From positions 1-48,342 of the forward strand of contig JAEYRZ010000093.1 of assembly GCA_023435265.1 (NCBI GenBank): 48,342 nucleotides of DNA. The letters are read 5' to 3'. Made by a program: the position numbers and the translations under genes. Origin of the DNA: Pseudomonadota bacterium (GTDB lineage Bacteria > Desulfobacterota > Desulfobacteria > Desulfobacterales > Desulfosarcinaceae). Below are positions 1 to 7,410 of this stretch, piece by piece (positions within the stretch are counted from its first letter, which is position 1; each line of letters opens with the position of its first letter). Below the pieces are notes generated by a model that worked only from the letters and a program-made list of their open reading frames with translations, was not told the DNA's origin and did not search any database.

Positions 1-843
1 GCCCAGGGCCTTGAACAGCCCCATGCGCCGGCGCTGGCGGCGGCCCCAAAGGCCGACGGCGCCGACCAGCGCGGCCAGGGCCAGCGCCGCCGGAAGTGTG
101 GCCACGCCGGCCAGGGCGCTGCGCGCGGCCAACTCGGCCGTAAGGCGCCGCCGGTTTTCGGGCCGGGTGGTGATCTGTACGGACCAGGGCATGGCGCGGA
201 CCAGATCGCGCGCAACGTCCTCGATTTCTTCTTCGTGGAAGACATCCAGCGCCAGGTCGCTGGCCTGCCCGGCGCCAAGGCCGAGCAGCGTCCGGGCATC
301 GTCGGCATGCACCAGCACGGCATCGTGCAGCGCCATGGCGGAAGCGTCCGGCAGGCGCCCAATCACTTTCAAATGTAAAGAACGCGCGCCCGCGAGCGCC
401 AGATCGTCCCCCGGCACGAGCGCCGGGCCGACGCCCGGACCGATCAAGGCTTCCCCGGGACGGGGCGCGCTCCAGGGCTCCGGAAGCACGTTGTCGCCGG
501 TCAACCCGACGATCTGCAGCGGTCCGCGGTCGCCGCCAGCCGTCCCCCAGATGCGGGTCCGCGGATGCAGGACCCCGGCGACCCGCCCGGCGGCGGCCAG
601 CGCCTCGTCAGAAGGCAGCGGCGCCCAGCCGCCGGCGCAGACGCGCCGCACCACCACCGCCGGAGTCTGGGCCATCAGGCGATCGGCGGTCAGGGTCATG
701 GACTGGTTCAGCAGCAGGATGACGGCCAGCAGCGCCGTCAGGGCCGCAAGCGCAAAGAAAGTCATCAGGTATTGAAACGGCCGGCGCGACACATCGCCCA
801 ATGCCCACATCACAAAGCCGTACCAGCGGTTCAGCGGTCGCAT
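1..843 (-). CDS. ABC transporter permease, FtsX/MacB-like (partial, runs off the left edge)
   Basis: An open frame of 281 codons reads without a stop from an ATG at 843 to base 1, so the C-terminal part lies outside the window. After a short cytoplasmic start there is one hydrophobic segment at about residues 25-48. A roughly 190-residue non-membrane region follows, then a second hydrophobic segment near the edge, followed by a basic RRQRRRMGLFKALG stretch. A TM helix, a large periplasmic domain and then a TM helix with a basic 'xLFKALG' loop is the layout of FtsX/MacB-type permeases, which work with an ATPase to drive lipoprotein or export functions. The start overlaps the end of the upstream small gene, so it is translated in the same operon as the NosL gene. 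The link to copper or nitrous-oxide-type maturation is inferred only from this neighbourhood. Confidence 0.72.
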   Translation of the reverse strand, partial: MRPLNRWYGFVMWALGDVSRRPFQYLMTFFALAALTALLAVILLLNQSMTLTADRLMAQTPAVVVRRVCAGGWAPLPSDEALAAAGRVAGVLHPRTRIWGTAGGDRGPLQIVGLTGDNVLPEPWSAPRPGEALIGPGVGPALVPGDDLALAGARSLHLKVIGRLPDASAMALHDAVLVHADDARTLLGLGAGQASDLALDVFHEEEIEDVARDLVRAMPWSVQITTRPENRRRLTAELAARSALAGVATLPAALALAALVGAVGLWGRRQRRRMGLFKALG

Positions 844-1238
844 GGCGCCTCGCGGAGGTCGTCACCGGCAGGCGGATATGGCGCGTCCCAGGTGCGGGTC
901 GGGATGAAGGGCGCCGGACGCGGATCGACCGCCGGCGTCGAATTCCACCCCAGGCGCTGGGCCGCGCCGGCGGGCCAGAAGGCCGGCATCGACATGTCGA
1001 GGGCCTTCATCCAATGCGCGGCGGGCCGGTCCTGCTCCCGGGCGCGCAGCAGCCAATCGGCCGCCGGCAGCGCCGCCGCCAGAAGCGTAATCGCCATCAG
1101 CAGCGCCAGAATGTGGTATGCGGAGCCTGTGCCGGGGGTGGGTCTGAACGAAGCCGGTTGCGGCGTGTCGCGCACGGTCGGGCCGGGCGATGACCCCGGG
1201 TGCGCCAAGGGTGCGTCCGGCCGTTGCGGGCGGGTCAT
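831..1238 (-). CDS. Small single-TM hypothetical protein between NosL and an ABC permease
   Basis: This 135-residue protein starts with an ATG that overlaps the NosL stop (ATGA) and ends inside the first codons of the permease gene. The tight packing strongly supports a real gene. The N-terminal 40 residues are rich in Pro, Ser and Thr. A hydrophobic segment of about 20 residues follows (about 42-63, ILALLMAITLLAAALPAADW). The remainder is rich in Trp and Pro and probably sits outside the cytoplasm. I do not recognise the family. Its position suggests an accessory membrane subunit of the NosL/permease system. Confidence 0.6.
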   Translation of the reverse strand: MTRPQRPDAPLAHPGSSPGPTVRDTPQPASFRPTPGTGSAYHILALLMAITLLAAALPAADWLLRAREQDRPAAHWMKALDMSMPAFWPAGAAQRLGWNSTPAVDPRPAPFIPTRTWDAPYPPAGDDLREAPCDR

Positions 1239-1783
1239 GGCTTTGCCGGAAAAAGCTGCTGCCAGAGCGCATCGTCCAGCTGGTCGAGGGTAAAGACCCG
1301 CTTGGCGCCATGGCGTTGCCGGAATGCATCGAGGTCGGATTCGTTCTGGAGCGTCACCAGGGCCGGCCCCATAGGGCCGATCACGTCCGATCCGGCCACC
1401 CAGACCGCTTTGCGCGCGTCGATGGCCGCCCCGGTGAAGTAATCGCGCACGCGCATGCGCCCGATGCGCTCCGCGGAAACCCCTAAATGCGCCGTGCTGT
1501 CATGCACGCCGCGCAGCAGGCAGCCGTTGCCGCAGAAGTAAAAGGTGCGCCCGTCGTCGAGTTCGAGGGCCGAAGCGCTCTTGGGCCGCCGGGCGGGAAA
1601 CATGCCGCACACCGGGCAGCGGTCCTTCGGCCCGAGCTGCAGGTCCCCCTCGGCCGTGAGCCCCTGTTCGGCCGGCCGGGGCCCCTTTTCAGTGTCCGCA
1701 GCCGCCTGCACGAACCATCCGGCCGCCGCCCAGATCAGCACGCCGATCGACAGGATCACGGCCGTCTTTCGGAATCGAGCCAT
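1235..1783 (-). CDS. nosL: NosL family protein (copper-binding)
   Basis: This 182-residue protein has an N-terminal membrane anchor or signal (about 8-30). The CPVCGM motif near residues 56-61 and the later WVAGSDVIGPMGPAL segment are the two signatures of the NosL family, which binds Cu(I) and helps copper delivery to nitrous oxide reductase or related enzymes. A further FCGNGC motif could supply metal ligands. There is no lipobox cysteine in the anchor, so membrane tethering rather than lipidation is likely. A strong Shine-Dalgarno (AAGGAGG) lies 6 bases before the ATG. Its stop overlaps the start of the next gene. No nosZ is in view, so the target is unknown. An imperfect inverted repeat (CCGAACG...CGTTCGG) lies just upstream at about 1812-1840 and might be regulatory. 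Confidence 0.85.
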   Translation of the reverse strand: MARFRKTAVILSIGVLIWAAAGWFVQAAADTEKGPRPAEQGLTAEGDLQLGPKDRCPVCGMFPARRPKSASALELDDGRTFYFCGNGCLLRGVHDSTAHLGVSAERIGRMRVRDYFTGAAIDARKAVWVAGSDVIGPMGPALVTLQNESDLDAFRQRHGAKRVFTLDQLDDALWQQLFPAKP

Positions 1784-2007
1784 ATCGTCCTCCTTGGATG
1801 GGATCGTCCGCCGAACGTTCGAACGGACCCGATCGTTCGGGATGAAGCCGCTGGCGCCATATCATTATTACGAATGTTCCGGATTTGTCCATATTCTAAT
1901 CAGGGGACGTTTCGTTATTATAGTAGCAAAGGGATGTCTATAAATGACTTCTGGTGCAACCATCCACTACGTCGAATTTGTATATTTATGGCGGTCCCTC
2001 ATTGTTG

Positions 2008-2565
2008 TTATCGGGCCGGTTCGGCCTGCCACAAGCCTGGATAGGTGGTCACAAATCCCGCGGCGTTGACTTCCAACTCGCGTACGAACGTGCCGCCGCC
2101 GCTTTCGTAGCGGTAGGTGCGCTCCCCGACGCGCCGGTAGACCTGCGGAAGAATCTTGAACGCCAACTCGGGGAACGGGAGCCACGCCGCCCGGACGTGC
2201 GCCTCCTCCCCGACGGCCATCGACAACCTTCGTATCGGAAGCAGGTTGGTCGATGGACTGAATCCGAGGTCGATATCGATGCAGCCGGCGACCGCGGCGC
2301 ATTCCACTCCATTCAAGTACCAGCGCTGCTCCGCGGCGACCGCAACGCTCAGATCGATCTCCAGGTCCCCGATCACGCCACAGATGTGGGCCGCGCTGGT
2401 ATGCCAGCCGGAATCACACACCACTCTGTAGTCCAGCCGGCAGGGTCTGGTTTCGTGAACGAAAACCGCTGTACCGGACAGTTCCCAGCGATCATCCCGG
2501 CGCACGAGTCTGCCGATCTCGTGCCCGGGAAGGTCGAGCCTGCGCCAGAGGATGGAACCCGTCAT
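2008..2565 (-). CDS. Putative glycolipid-binding family protein (PF06475-like)
   Basis: This 185-residue soluble protein has no signal peptide. The internal pattern with DLEIDLSVA, the YLNG turn, GCIDIDLGFSP and STNLLPIRRL matches the bacterial 'putative glycolipid-binding' family. That name is inherited from structure-based annotation, and the biochemical role is not established. The ATG overlaps the stop of the DUF421 gene (ATGA), so translation is probably coupled. The length fits the family. No attC-like site follows it. Confidence 0.75.
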   Translation of the reverse strand: MTGSILWRRLDLPGHEIGRLVRRDDRWELSGTAVFVHETRPCRLDYRVVCDSGWHTSAAHICGVIGDLEIDLSVAVAAEQRWYLNGVECAAVAGCIDIDLGFSPSTNLLPIRRLSMAVGEEAHVRAAWLPFPELAFKILPQVYRRVGERTYRYESGGGTFVRELEVNAAGFVTTYPGLWQAEPAR

Positions 2566-3149
2566 CTCGCACGCACCCTTGTTTCGCGGATCTCCTCGGG
2601 CCCCTGGACACCAGCCAGGCTGGAGCCGCCACCCTCCTCCCCCGACCGGACGATGCTGAATGAGCCATCCGTCTCCAGCACAACGGCATGCACTTTGGAC
2701 AAGGATTCGAGACCAGCCGAGCGAACGGCTGCGCGCACCTCGTCTTCAGTCACCCGCCCGTCCCGCAGGGCGCTTTTCAGAAAGTCGCCGCGGTACATCA
2801 GCATCAGCGGCTCCCCCGTTACCATCCGCCTCACCCACCGCACCCGGACGCTCGACCACGTGACGGCGAACTGGAGACCGATAAGCAGTGCGAAGGCCAG
2901 CACCCCCTCAGCCAAAGAAACATCCTTGGTCAGCAGGACGGTCGCCAAAGTCGAGCCGAGGGCGACGGTTACAACAAAGTCGAACGCGTTCATCTTAGAG
3001 AGCGTCCGTTTCCCGGAGACGCGCAGGAGCGCGACGAGTGCGACGTAGGCCAGCACCCCGACGACCAGGGTCCGGAGCAGTCTGTCCCAACCATTAAACA
3101 GCATCCACTCCAATTGCTCCTCCAAACGTCCAACCAAAAGCGGTTGCAC
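2562..3149 (-). CDS. DUF421 (YetF-like) membrane protein
   Basis: This 195-residue protein has an N-terminal membrane part of about three helices (around residues 25-45, 55-75 and 82-100), with the family stretch LLRVSGKRTLSKMNAFD followed by VVTVALGSTLATVLL. A soluble C-terminal domain follows, containing GEPLMLMYRG and VLETDGSFSIV. These are hallmarks of the DUF421/YetF family, whose function is poorly defined. The GTG at 3149 gives the longest frame. An internal ATG at 3104 has a better Shine-Dalgarno (GGAG) and would still keep the whole conserved region, so the start is uncertain. It is translationally coupled to the glycolipid-binding-family gene downstream. Confidence 0.82.
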   Translation of the reverse strand: MQPLLVGRLEEQLEWMLFNGWDRLLRTLVVGVLAYVALVALLRVSGKRTLSKMNAFDFVVTVALGSTLATVLLTKDVSLAEGVLAFALLIGLQFAVTWSSVRVRWVRRMVTGEPLMLMYRGDFLKSALRDGRVTEDEVRAAVRSAGLESLSKVHAVVLETDGSFSIVRSGEEGGGSSLAGVQGPEEIRETRVRAR

Positions 3150-3158
3150 GGTGACAAT

Positions 3159-3493
3159 TCATTTAATTAAGTTTTTCGACCTTAACAAATTTTCGAATTT
3201 ATCCCCGTCTTCAACTGTGAAACCTATATTCACCCACTGGCTTTTTAGCTTTGCAATGAAAATTCTGTCTCTTTTTGGGCGTTTATTGTCCCTGGGAACC
3301 ACACTTTAAAATTACCGGTACCATGAATACGCCATTTTCCATTTCTCAGCGTGGGCTCTAGAACGGTAATCGATTCGATATCATCTATTTTAACGTGCTT
3401 CTCTTTCCTGTTCGGAAAATAATAATTGAAAAAGACGATGTCCTCGTCCGTTAACGAAACGAGATTATCCGAATAATGTGCTTGAGTGGTCAC
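3159..3493 (-). pseudogene. Small bacterial-PH-like protein split by a -1 frameshift
   Basis: The first frame starts at GTG 3493, 14 bases after the upstream gene, and stops near 3245 after 82 residues. The reading frame that continues sensibly is a different one. Just after the WFPG segment (about 3290) the frame shifts to one encoding RPKRDRIFIAKLKSQW and ending VEDGDKFENLLRSKNLIK at 3159. One extra G in the GGG run there would join both parts into a protein of about 112 residues. The charged beta-rich start plus a C-terminal helix with FENLLR resembles small bacterial PH-like domains. Either this is a recent one-base deletion or a sequencing error at a homopolymer. The gene shares the lower GC of its upstream neighbour. 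Confidence 0.6.
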
Positions 3494-3507
3494 GGCTCTG
3501 CGCCTGA

Positions 3508-3996
3508 TTATTCCAATGGAGCCTTCGATAGAACTACTTCATCGATCCACACCGTACCAGTTCCATTGATCACGAGATTCAGGGTAACCTTCCTGGGGTT
3601 CTGTCCTTTCTGGAACATAAAGGGCGTCTGGATCGACTTCCAATCGGATTTTCCCTTGATGGGGTCGTTCATTCCTCTAGAAAAATACTGACCGCCGCCG
3701 ACATGCGCCCATATTTCCAAAAATGCGGAGCCTTCGAGATCGCTTTTGACTTTTGCACAATATACAAGCTTTGCATTCTCGACATCCAAGTCCTTGACTT
3801 CACCGATACATATCGTCGTCGGATGCAATGTCGTGATTCTCACCGAGCCCTTGCCCTGCGCTTTTACGGTAATATCGGTTTCGATCGTTGTCCCGAGCGT
3901 GGAGGCGTCATCGAGGTCTATCTTTTTCAAATCATCGGCAAAAGTCGAACCGCAGAACAAATAGAAAAACAGCAGGATCGTGAATAGTCGCTTCAT
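3508..3996 (-). CDS. Small secreted protein with possible carbohydrate-binding-type beta fold
   Basis: This 162-residue protein begins with a clear Sec signal peptide (KRLFTILLFFYLFCG, probable cleavage after FA, about residue 20). The mature part is rich in alternating beta-type segments and ends with the 'VWIDEVVLSK' pattern. That ending recurs at the end of CBM4/9-like galactose-binding beta-sandwich domains, where a strand 'xxWIDdVxl' closes the fold. The fold is an inference from this pattern and the length, and the ligand is unknown. A Shine-Dalgarno (GAGAGGTGA) precedes the ATG. It lies 14 bases upstream of the frameshifted small gene, so they are probably co-transcribed. Its base composition is lower in GC than the flanking chromosome. 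Confidence 0.68.
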   Translation of the reverse strand: MKRLFTILLFFYLFCGSTFADDLKKIDLDDASTLGTTIETDITVKAQGKGSVRITTLHPTTICIGEVKDLDVENAKLVYCAKVKSDLEGSAFLEIWAHVGGGQYFSRGMNDPIKGKSDWKSIQTPFMFQKGQNPRKVTLNLVINGTGTVWIDEVVLSKAPLE

Positions 3997-4107
3997 TCCG
4001 TCACCTCTCTAACGATAAATTCAAAAGCCGGGGACGCCCAAAGAAACGCCAGTTCGACCCAAACTGCATCGGGGGCCCTGGCCGCCTGCAGACCTATTCG
4101 GCGAGGC

Positions 4108-4614
4108 TCATATGTTCCGGGAATCGTACGCCCACTGCAGCAACGCCTGGCGCTGCCGGGGTCGGCAATTCCGGTCGCCGCGGCGGCAGTGCTTCTTCAC
4201 TTGCGCGACATGCCGTCGAAATGTGCTCCAGCGTTTGATCTGCCGGCCGTCGTCCGGACAACGCCTTCCCATGTAATATCGGCAATACCACTGAAACCAA
4301 CCGCGCGGATCTTCGTGATAGATCCATCCCTTCTCCCGCCAGTAAGAGAGCGGCTGGGACGCGCTCACGCCGAAATAGTTCAATTCCGGATCGTGGCGCT
4401 CGGGACAGAGCCTGGCGTGAACGAACCAGTCGGAGGGGAATTCGCCTGTGCAGTCCGTCATGTACTTCCCGCCGGAAACGCCAAGTGCGAGCATCTCTTG
4501 AGGCGTCAGCTCCGGACGAAAATCCGGATGGAAATTGCGGCCGATCGGCTCGGTCAAAAAGTAGCTATAATCCTGCTGCATCAGGTCGTTGACCACGACA
4601 CGCACGGGCATCAT
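4108..4614 (-). CDS. Conserved hypothetical protein, last cassette of the array
   Basis: This 168-residue protein reads from ATG 4614 (preceded by GGTGGGA) or ATG 4611. A GTG at 4620 is less likely. It is Trp-, Tyr- and Arg-rich, with features such as TDCTGEFPSDWF, SQPLSYWREKGWIY, PRGWFQWYCRYYMGRR and a C-terminal RPRQRQALLQWAYDSR. I recognise this as a widely distributed conserved hypothetical family of unknown function, seen in many proteobacteria. No signal peptide or TM segment is visible. It begins just after the R' end of an attC-like site (4635-4692), so it behaves as a cassette gene. No convincing attC follows it, so the array may be decayed at this end. Confidence 0.78.
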   Translation of the reverse strand: MMPVRVVVNDLMQQDYSYFLTEPIGRNFHPDFRPELTPQEMLALGVSGGKYMTDCTGEFPSDWFVHARLCPERHDPELNYFGVSASQPLSYWREKGWIYHEDPRGWFQWYCRYYMGRRCPDDGRQIKRWSTFRRHVAQVKKHCRRGDRNCRPRQRQALLQWAYDSRNI

Positions 4615-4634
4615 TCCCACCGCCGGATTGGGCC

Positions 4635-4692
4635 GCCGAACGCCACCACGCTACGCTGAAGGAACCGAGCGCGCAGCAGTGGTCGGTTGGGC
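4635..4692 (-). other. attC recombination site, short, degenerate R'
   Basis: Read on the minus strand, this 58-base element begins with GCCCAAC and ends with GTTCGGC, one base off the GTTRRRY consensus. Between them CCACTGCTGCGC pairs with GCGTAGCGTGG if one T in the 5' half is left unpaired, which is the extrahelical-base pattern of attC sites. It sits directly before the 168-aa hypothetical gene. Confidence 0.6.
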
Positions 4693-4771
4693 CATTCAGG
4701 TGTTTTGGTGCACTGCTTCTGCATGGAGGTTCAAACCAAGAGCGCCACCGGATGATTCGATCATTTTCAGC

Positions 4772-4871
4772 GTCCAACGGCTGAACAGTGCGGCCTGCGG
4801 CAAATGCTGACGATCTGTTGTGAAGTCGCCGTGCATTGCTGCTTCGCCGCCGCGCAAGTGATTTGTTGGGC
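4772..4871 (-). other. Possible long attC-like site after the zinc-ribbon gene
   Basis: On the minus strand a GCCCAAC box about 25 bases after the zinc-ribbon stop and a GTTGGAC box about 100 bases on are mutually inverted. The intervening 86 bases contain an imperfect inverted repeat (GCGGC...GCAGCAATGC against GCATTTGCCGC...GGCCGC). Size and core boxes suit a longer attC, but the pairing is looser than in the other sites. Confidence 0.48.
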
Positions 4872-4891
4872 CACCTGTACCGGCATCGAAG

Positions 4892-5119
4892 TCAGGGCTT
4901 TGTGATCCACTTTCTGTCAGGGTTTTTGACGTGGAGCCGCACAACCGTGCCACAATGCTTACATAGATCAGCGAGAAGGGCCTCTGTTGCTCTGATTACT
5001 ACGCCCTTCTTGTACTCCAAGCCGGTGGTCCCGACCTCGACTGCTTGCGACATGGTGATGTTCCTCATGATGTCGACGCTTCCACATGCCGGACACTTAG
5101 ATATAGCATTGTCATACAT
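4892..5119 (-). CDS. Small zinc-ribbon protein (cassette gene)
   Basis: This 75-residue protein starts at ATG 5119 with Shine-Dalgarno GGGAGGGACG. A longer upstream reading would run into the attC site and is rejected. Two CxxC pairs, CPACG near residue 8 and CKHCG near residue 52, form a probable zinc ribbon. The segment between them is beta-like and contains the EYKKGVVIRATEALLADL stretch. The role is unknown; zinc ribbons of this size usually bind nucleic acid or a protein partner. It is enclosed by an attC at 5133-5206 and an attC-like element at 4772-4871, so it is a single-gene cassette. Confidence 0.75.
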   Translation of the reverse strand: MYDNAISKCPACGSVDIMRNITMSQAVEVGTTGLEYKKGVVIRATEALLADLCKHCGTVVRLHVKNPDRKWITKP

Positions 5120-5132
5120 CTCGTCCCTCCCG

Positions 5133-5206
5133 GCCCAACGGCCAGATTGAGGGGCGCGTGTGGAGCGGAAGCGTAACACGTGTCCCTCTCAAAGCTGTGG
5201 TTAGCA
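5133..5206 (-). other. attC site after the E2-E1-JAB operon
   Basis: On the minus strand the 74-base site begins TGCTAAC and ends GTTGGGC. The 5' arm TTTGAGAGGGACACGTGT pairs with ACACGCGCCCCTCAA when T, A and A are left out of the helix. The unpaired bases lie in the 5' arm, which gives the cassette orientation as minus strand. The loop contains TTCCGCTCC, similar to other sites in the array. Confidence 0.82.
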
Positions 5207-5316
5207 AACTTCCAATTTTTTCTTCATCACCCAGAGAAGGCCTTTTTTCATGCCCAATAGCCTATCTCAAGATCAAAATTTACAGGATATTGCAGCAGGC
5301 TTATAACTGCTTCTTA

Positions 5317-7410
5317 TCATACCATTACCACTTCGCTTTCTGTAATAATCAAGCAAACAGTCGGTTCATAATTCCTGACAAACAGCAGCTTTCTGAACGT
5401 GCCTTCGTCGGTCGGCGATGCCTTCCCGCCATGGGGATGGCTGTGCCAGGTCCCAAGATATGTTACTTTCCCGTTTGTCCTTTTCTCGGTATTCTTGATC
5501 TTCTGTTCCAGCCCCTCAATACCCAATATGAACAATGTCGGCGTCTCGACGCTGTCCGGCGGAGCATCTATGATGTCAGTGATCACGACAGCTTTAGGGT
5601 AAAGAAACACCGAGCCCAGCAATGCCCCTCCGGTCTCGTTAGGGCTTCTTTGGTGCATGATATTTCTCATCCGATCGATCAATGGTTCAGAGATAAGGAC
5701 CATACACTCCTTATCCAGGACAGACTTGACTGGAATGAAGTCAGGTACGGTATGCACAACGGATCTCATGGAATAGTTGTCGTCGTATTGTGTGAACAGG
5801 ATTTCCGCATTCTTCGGAAAGCCGGCCTCAAGAATATTCTGTATCTTAAGGCTCATTGTTGCAGCCATAAGGGATAACCGTGCATCATCGACAACCATTG
5901 TCTTCGAACTGCATGACTGTCCTATCGAGACATTTTCCAGGCTTGACGAGAATAATATCTCATGGATGTCATCATCCTTCAGAGCTTTCTGATACAGGTG
6001 AGCCCAGATACCGGCCAAGCTGCCCGTCCTGTTTTCATTTTCGGAAAGCATCAGACCGGATCGCCCCCTGCCGTAAAGGCCGCATGATATGACCGGCGGC
6101 AGGTCCGCCCTGTTCATAAGAAAATTCCTAACCGAAAAAGAGGCGGTCGTGTCGATTATTACCCTTGATTTGCTGTAATCGACAGTCAATGCATTCTCTG
6201 CAACCGGCGTTGCTATGATTTTACCTATAGAGAATATTGATAGGGATAAAAGTTCTGCTTTATTCTTCGCCCATGTCAATGTCAACGCATGGCGAGCATT
6301 GTTATGTGGCATAAAAATATCATTATCAACGCACAGGAAAGGCCCATTTCCGTTCCGGGCCAGGTGTATTCCGATTTTTGATCCTAGGCTTCCGCAACCC
6401 ACAAGAGCTATGGTTTTTTCCTCATCAATTTTCGTTTGCATTCCAGATATCCGTCTTAGAAGGCTTTGGGATCTATCCGCAATGTGATACAACATGCCGA
6501 CATTACAGTCGGGCAACGTCCTTTTCAGTTCTCTTCGTTTTTTTTTCCTGTGCTCCGCTTTACTGATGACAAAATTAAGGAACTCAATGTCGGATTCTGA
6601 ACCTATTATTTTGACCGGCCTTCTGACAGACAATACAATGAACAATTTATCCTCGTTGATATGCTTCAGATCGACCTCTTCGAGCGATTCCTTTATTCCA
6701 TAGATTCCGATGGACCGGGCATACTCGTACAGATGGCTTAGCTTTCTTATCGTGCTGGGCACATAATGGTTGATCGCTTTTGCTGTAAGGAAATATAATG
6801 CATGTGCCTTTTGTGCTTTTTCGGGGTTACAGAGGGAACCGGTCAAGATTTTCCCTTTTCGACTCTCATATCGTATCCCTTGGATCAGGGTTGACGCTTT
6901 AAGCTTGTCATACGATGCCAATGTCTCATCAATATCATATTGCATGAAACCAACATTATGGTCATTTCTCATCGGCTCCCAGCCCTGATCATAGTTCATC
7001 AGGTCATTCGAGGCCGCTTTTTCAAGCCAATCAGCCAATTGGTTCAATATTTCATTCATCCAACCGGTCTGCTGCAATAGCTCGGACAGGTTCCCCTCAT
7101 AAATGCACGGGAGCACTTTTTCTTCTGATGGATTTATATGGGGGAAGCATCGTGGGAAATCATCTCTAAGTTGGATAGTCGGGGCCTTAAGTGGGAAGGA
7201 ACTGGTGAAATGGAAATTTACCTCTTCCTTGTCTTTCACTCCGATTTCGGTGATCCCTGTCTTGATGAACCTGCTCGGCAGATTGACCGTTATCGTTGCT
7301 GAAATCGAAGCAACTAAATCTACATCATCAACCTTAATCTCGGAGATGTCAATAAAGGCATTATGCTCCTCTATGTATTTGCGCGCCTTTTCAAGCCAAA
7401 ACCTATCCAT
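5317..7410 (-). CDS. E2 (UBC)-like / E1 (ThiF)-like / JAB (JAMM) triple-domain fusion protein
   Basis: This 697-residue protein carries three parts of a ubiquitin-like pathway in one chain. Residues about 1-135 form a prokaryotic E2-like domain. It has a PHINPSEEKVLPC segment, where Cys102 is the likely thioester cysteine, followed by a helix ending LADWLEKAA. Residues about 310-540 form an E1/ThiF Rossmann domain with GCGSLG at 338-343 and VDNDIFMPHNNARH at 361-374; Cys443 or Cys500 could be its catalytic cysteine. Residues about 565-697 form a JAB isopeptidase-like domain with Glu592, His656-x-His658 and Ser665-x-x-Asp668, a complete JAMM set with a one-residue-shorter loop than usual. The region 140-310 is unassigned. 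The ATG overlaps the end of the metallo-hydrolase gene by 8 bases. No ubiquitin-like protein gene is seen in the cassette. A role in modifying and demodifying a target is inferred, possibly in phage defence. Confidence 0.88.
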   Translation of the reverse strand: MDRFWLEKARKYIEEHNAFIDISEIKVDDVDLVASISATITVNLPSRFIKTGITEIGVKDKEEVNFHFTSSFPLKAPTIQLRDDFPRCFPHINPSEEKVLPCIYEGNLSELLQQTGWMNEILNQLADWLEKAASNDLMNYDQGWEPMRNDHNVGFMQYDIDETLASYDKLKASTLIQGIRYESRKGKILTGSLCNPEKAQKAHALYFLTAKAINHYVPSTIRKLSHLYEYARSIGIYGIKESLEEVDLKHINEDKLFIVLSVRRPVKIIGSESDIEFLNFVISKAEHRKKKRRELKRTLPDCNVGMLYHIADRSQSLLRRISGMQTKIDEEKTIALVGCGSLGSKIGIHLARNGNGPFLCVDNDIFMPHNNARHALTLTWAKNKAELLSLSIFSIGKIIATPVAENALTVDYSKSRVIIDTTASFSVRNFLMNRADLPPVISCGLYGRGRSGLMLSENENRTGSLAGIWAHLYQKALKDDDIHEILFSSSLENVSIGQSCSSKTMVVDDARLSLMAATMSLKIQNILEAGFPKNAEILFTQYDDNYSMRSVVHTVPDFIPVKSVLDKECMVLISEPLIDRMRNIMHQRSPNETGGALLGSVFLYPKAVVITDIIDAPPDSVETPTLFILGIEGLEQKIKNTEKRTNGKVTYLGTWHSHPHGGKASPTDEGTFRKLLFVRNYEPTVCLIITESEVVMV

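Noticed and set aside
4007..4095. GTTAGAG box before the secreted-protein gene as the end of an attC
   Set aside because: A GTCGAAC box lies about 50 bases before it on the minus strand, but the arms do not pair; it may be chance or a decayed site.
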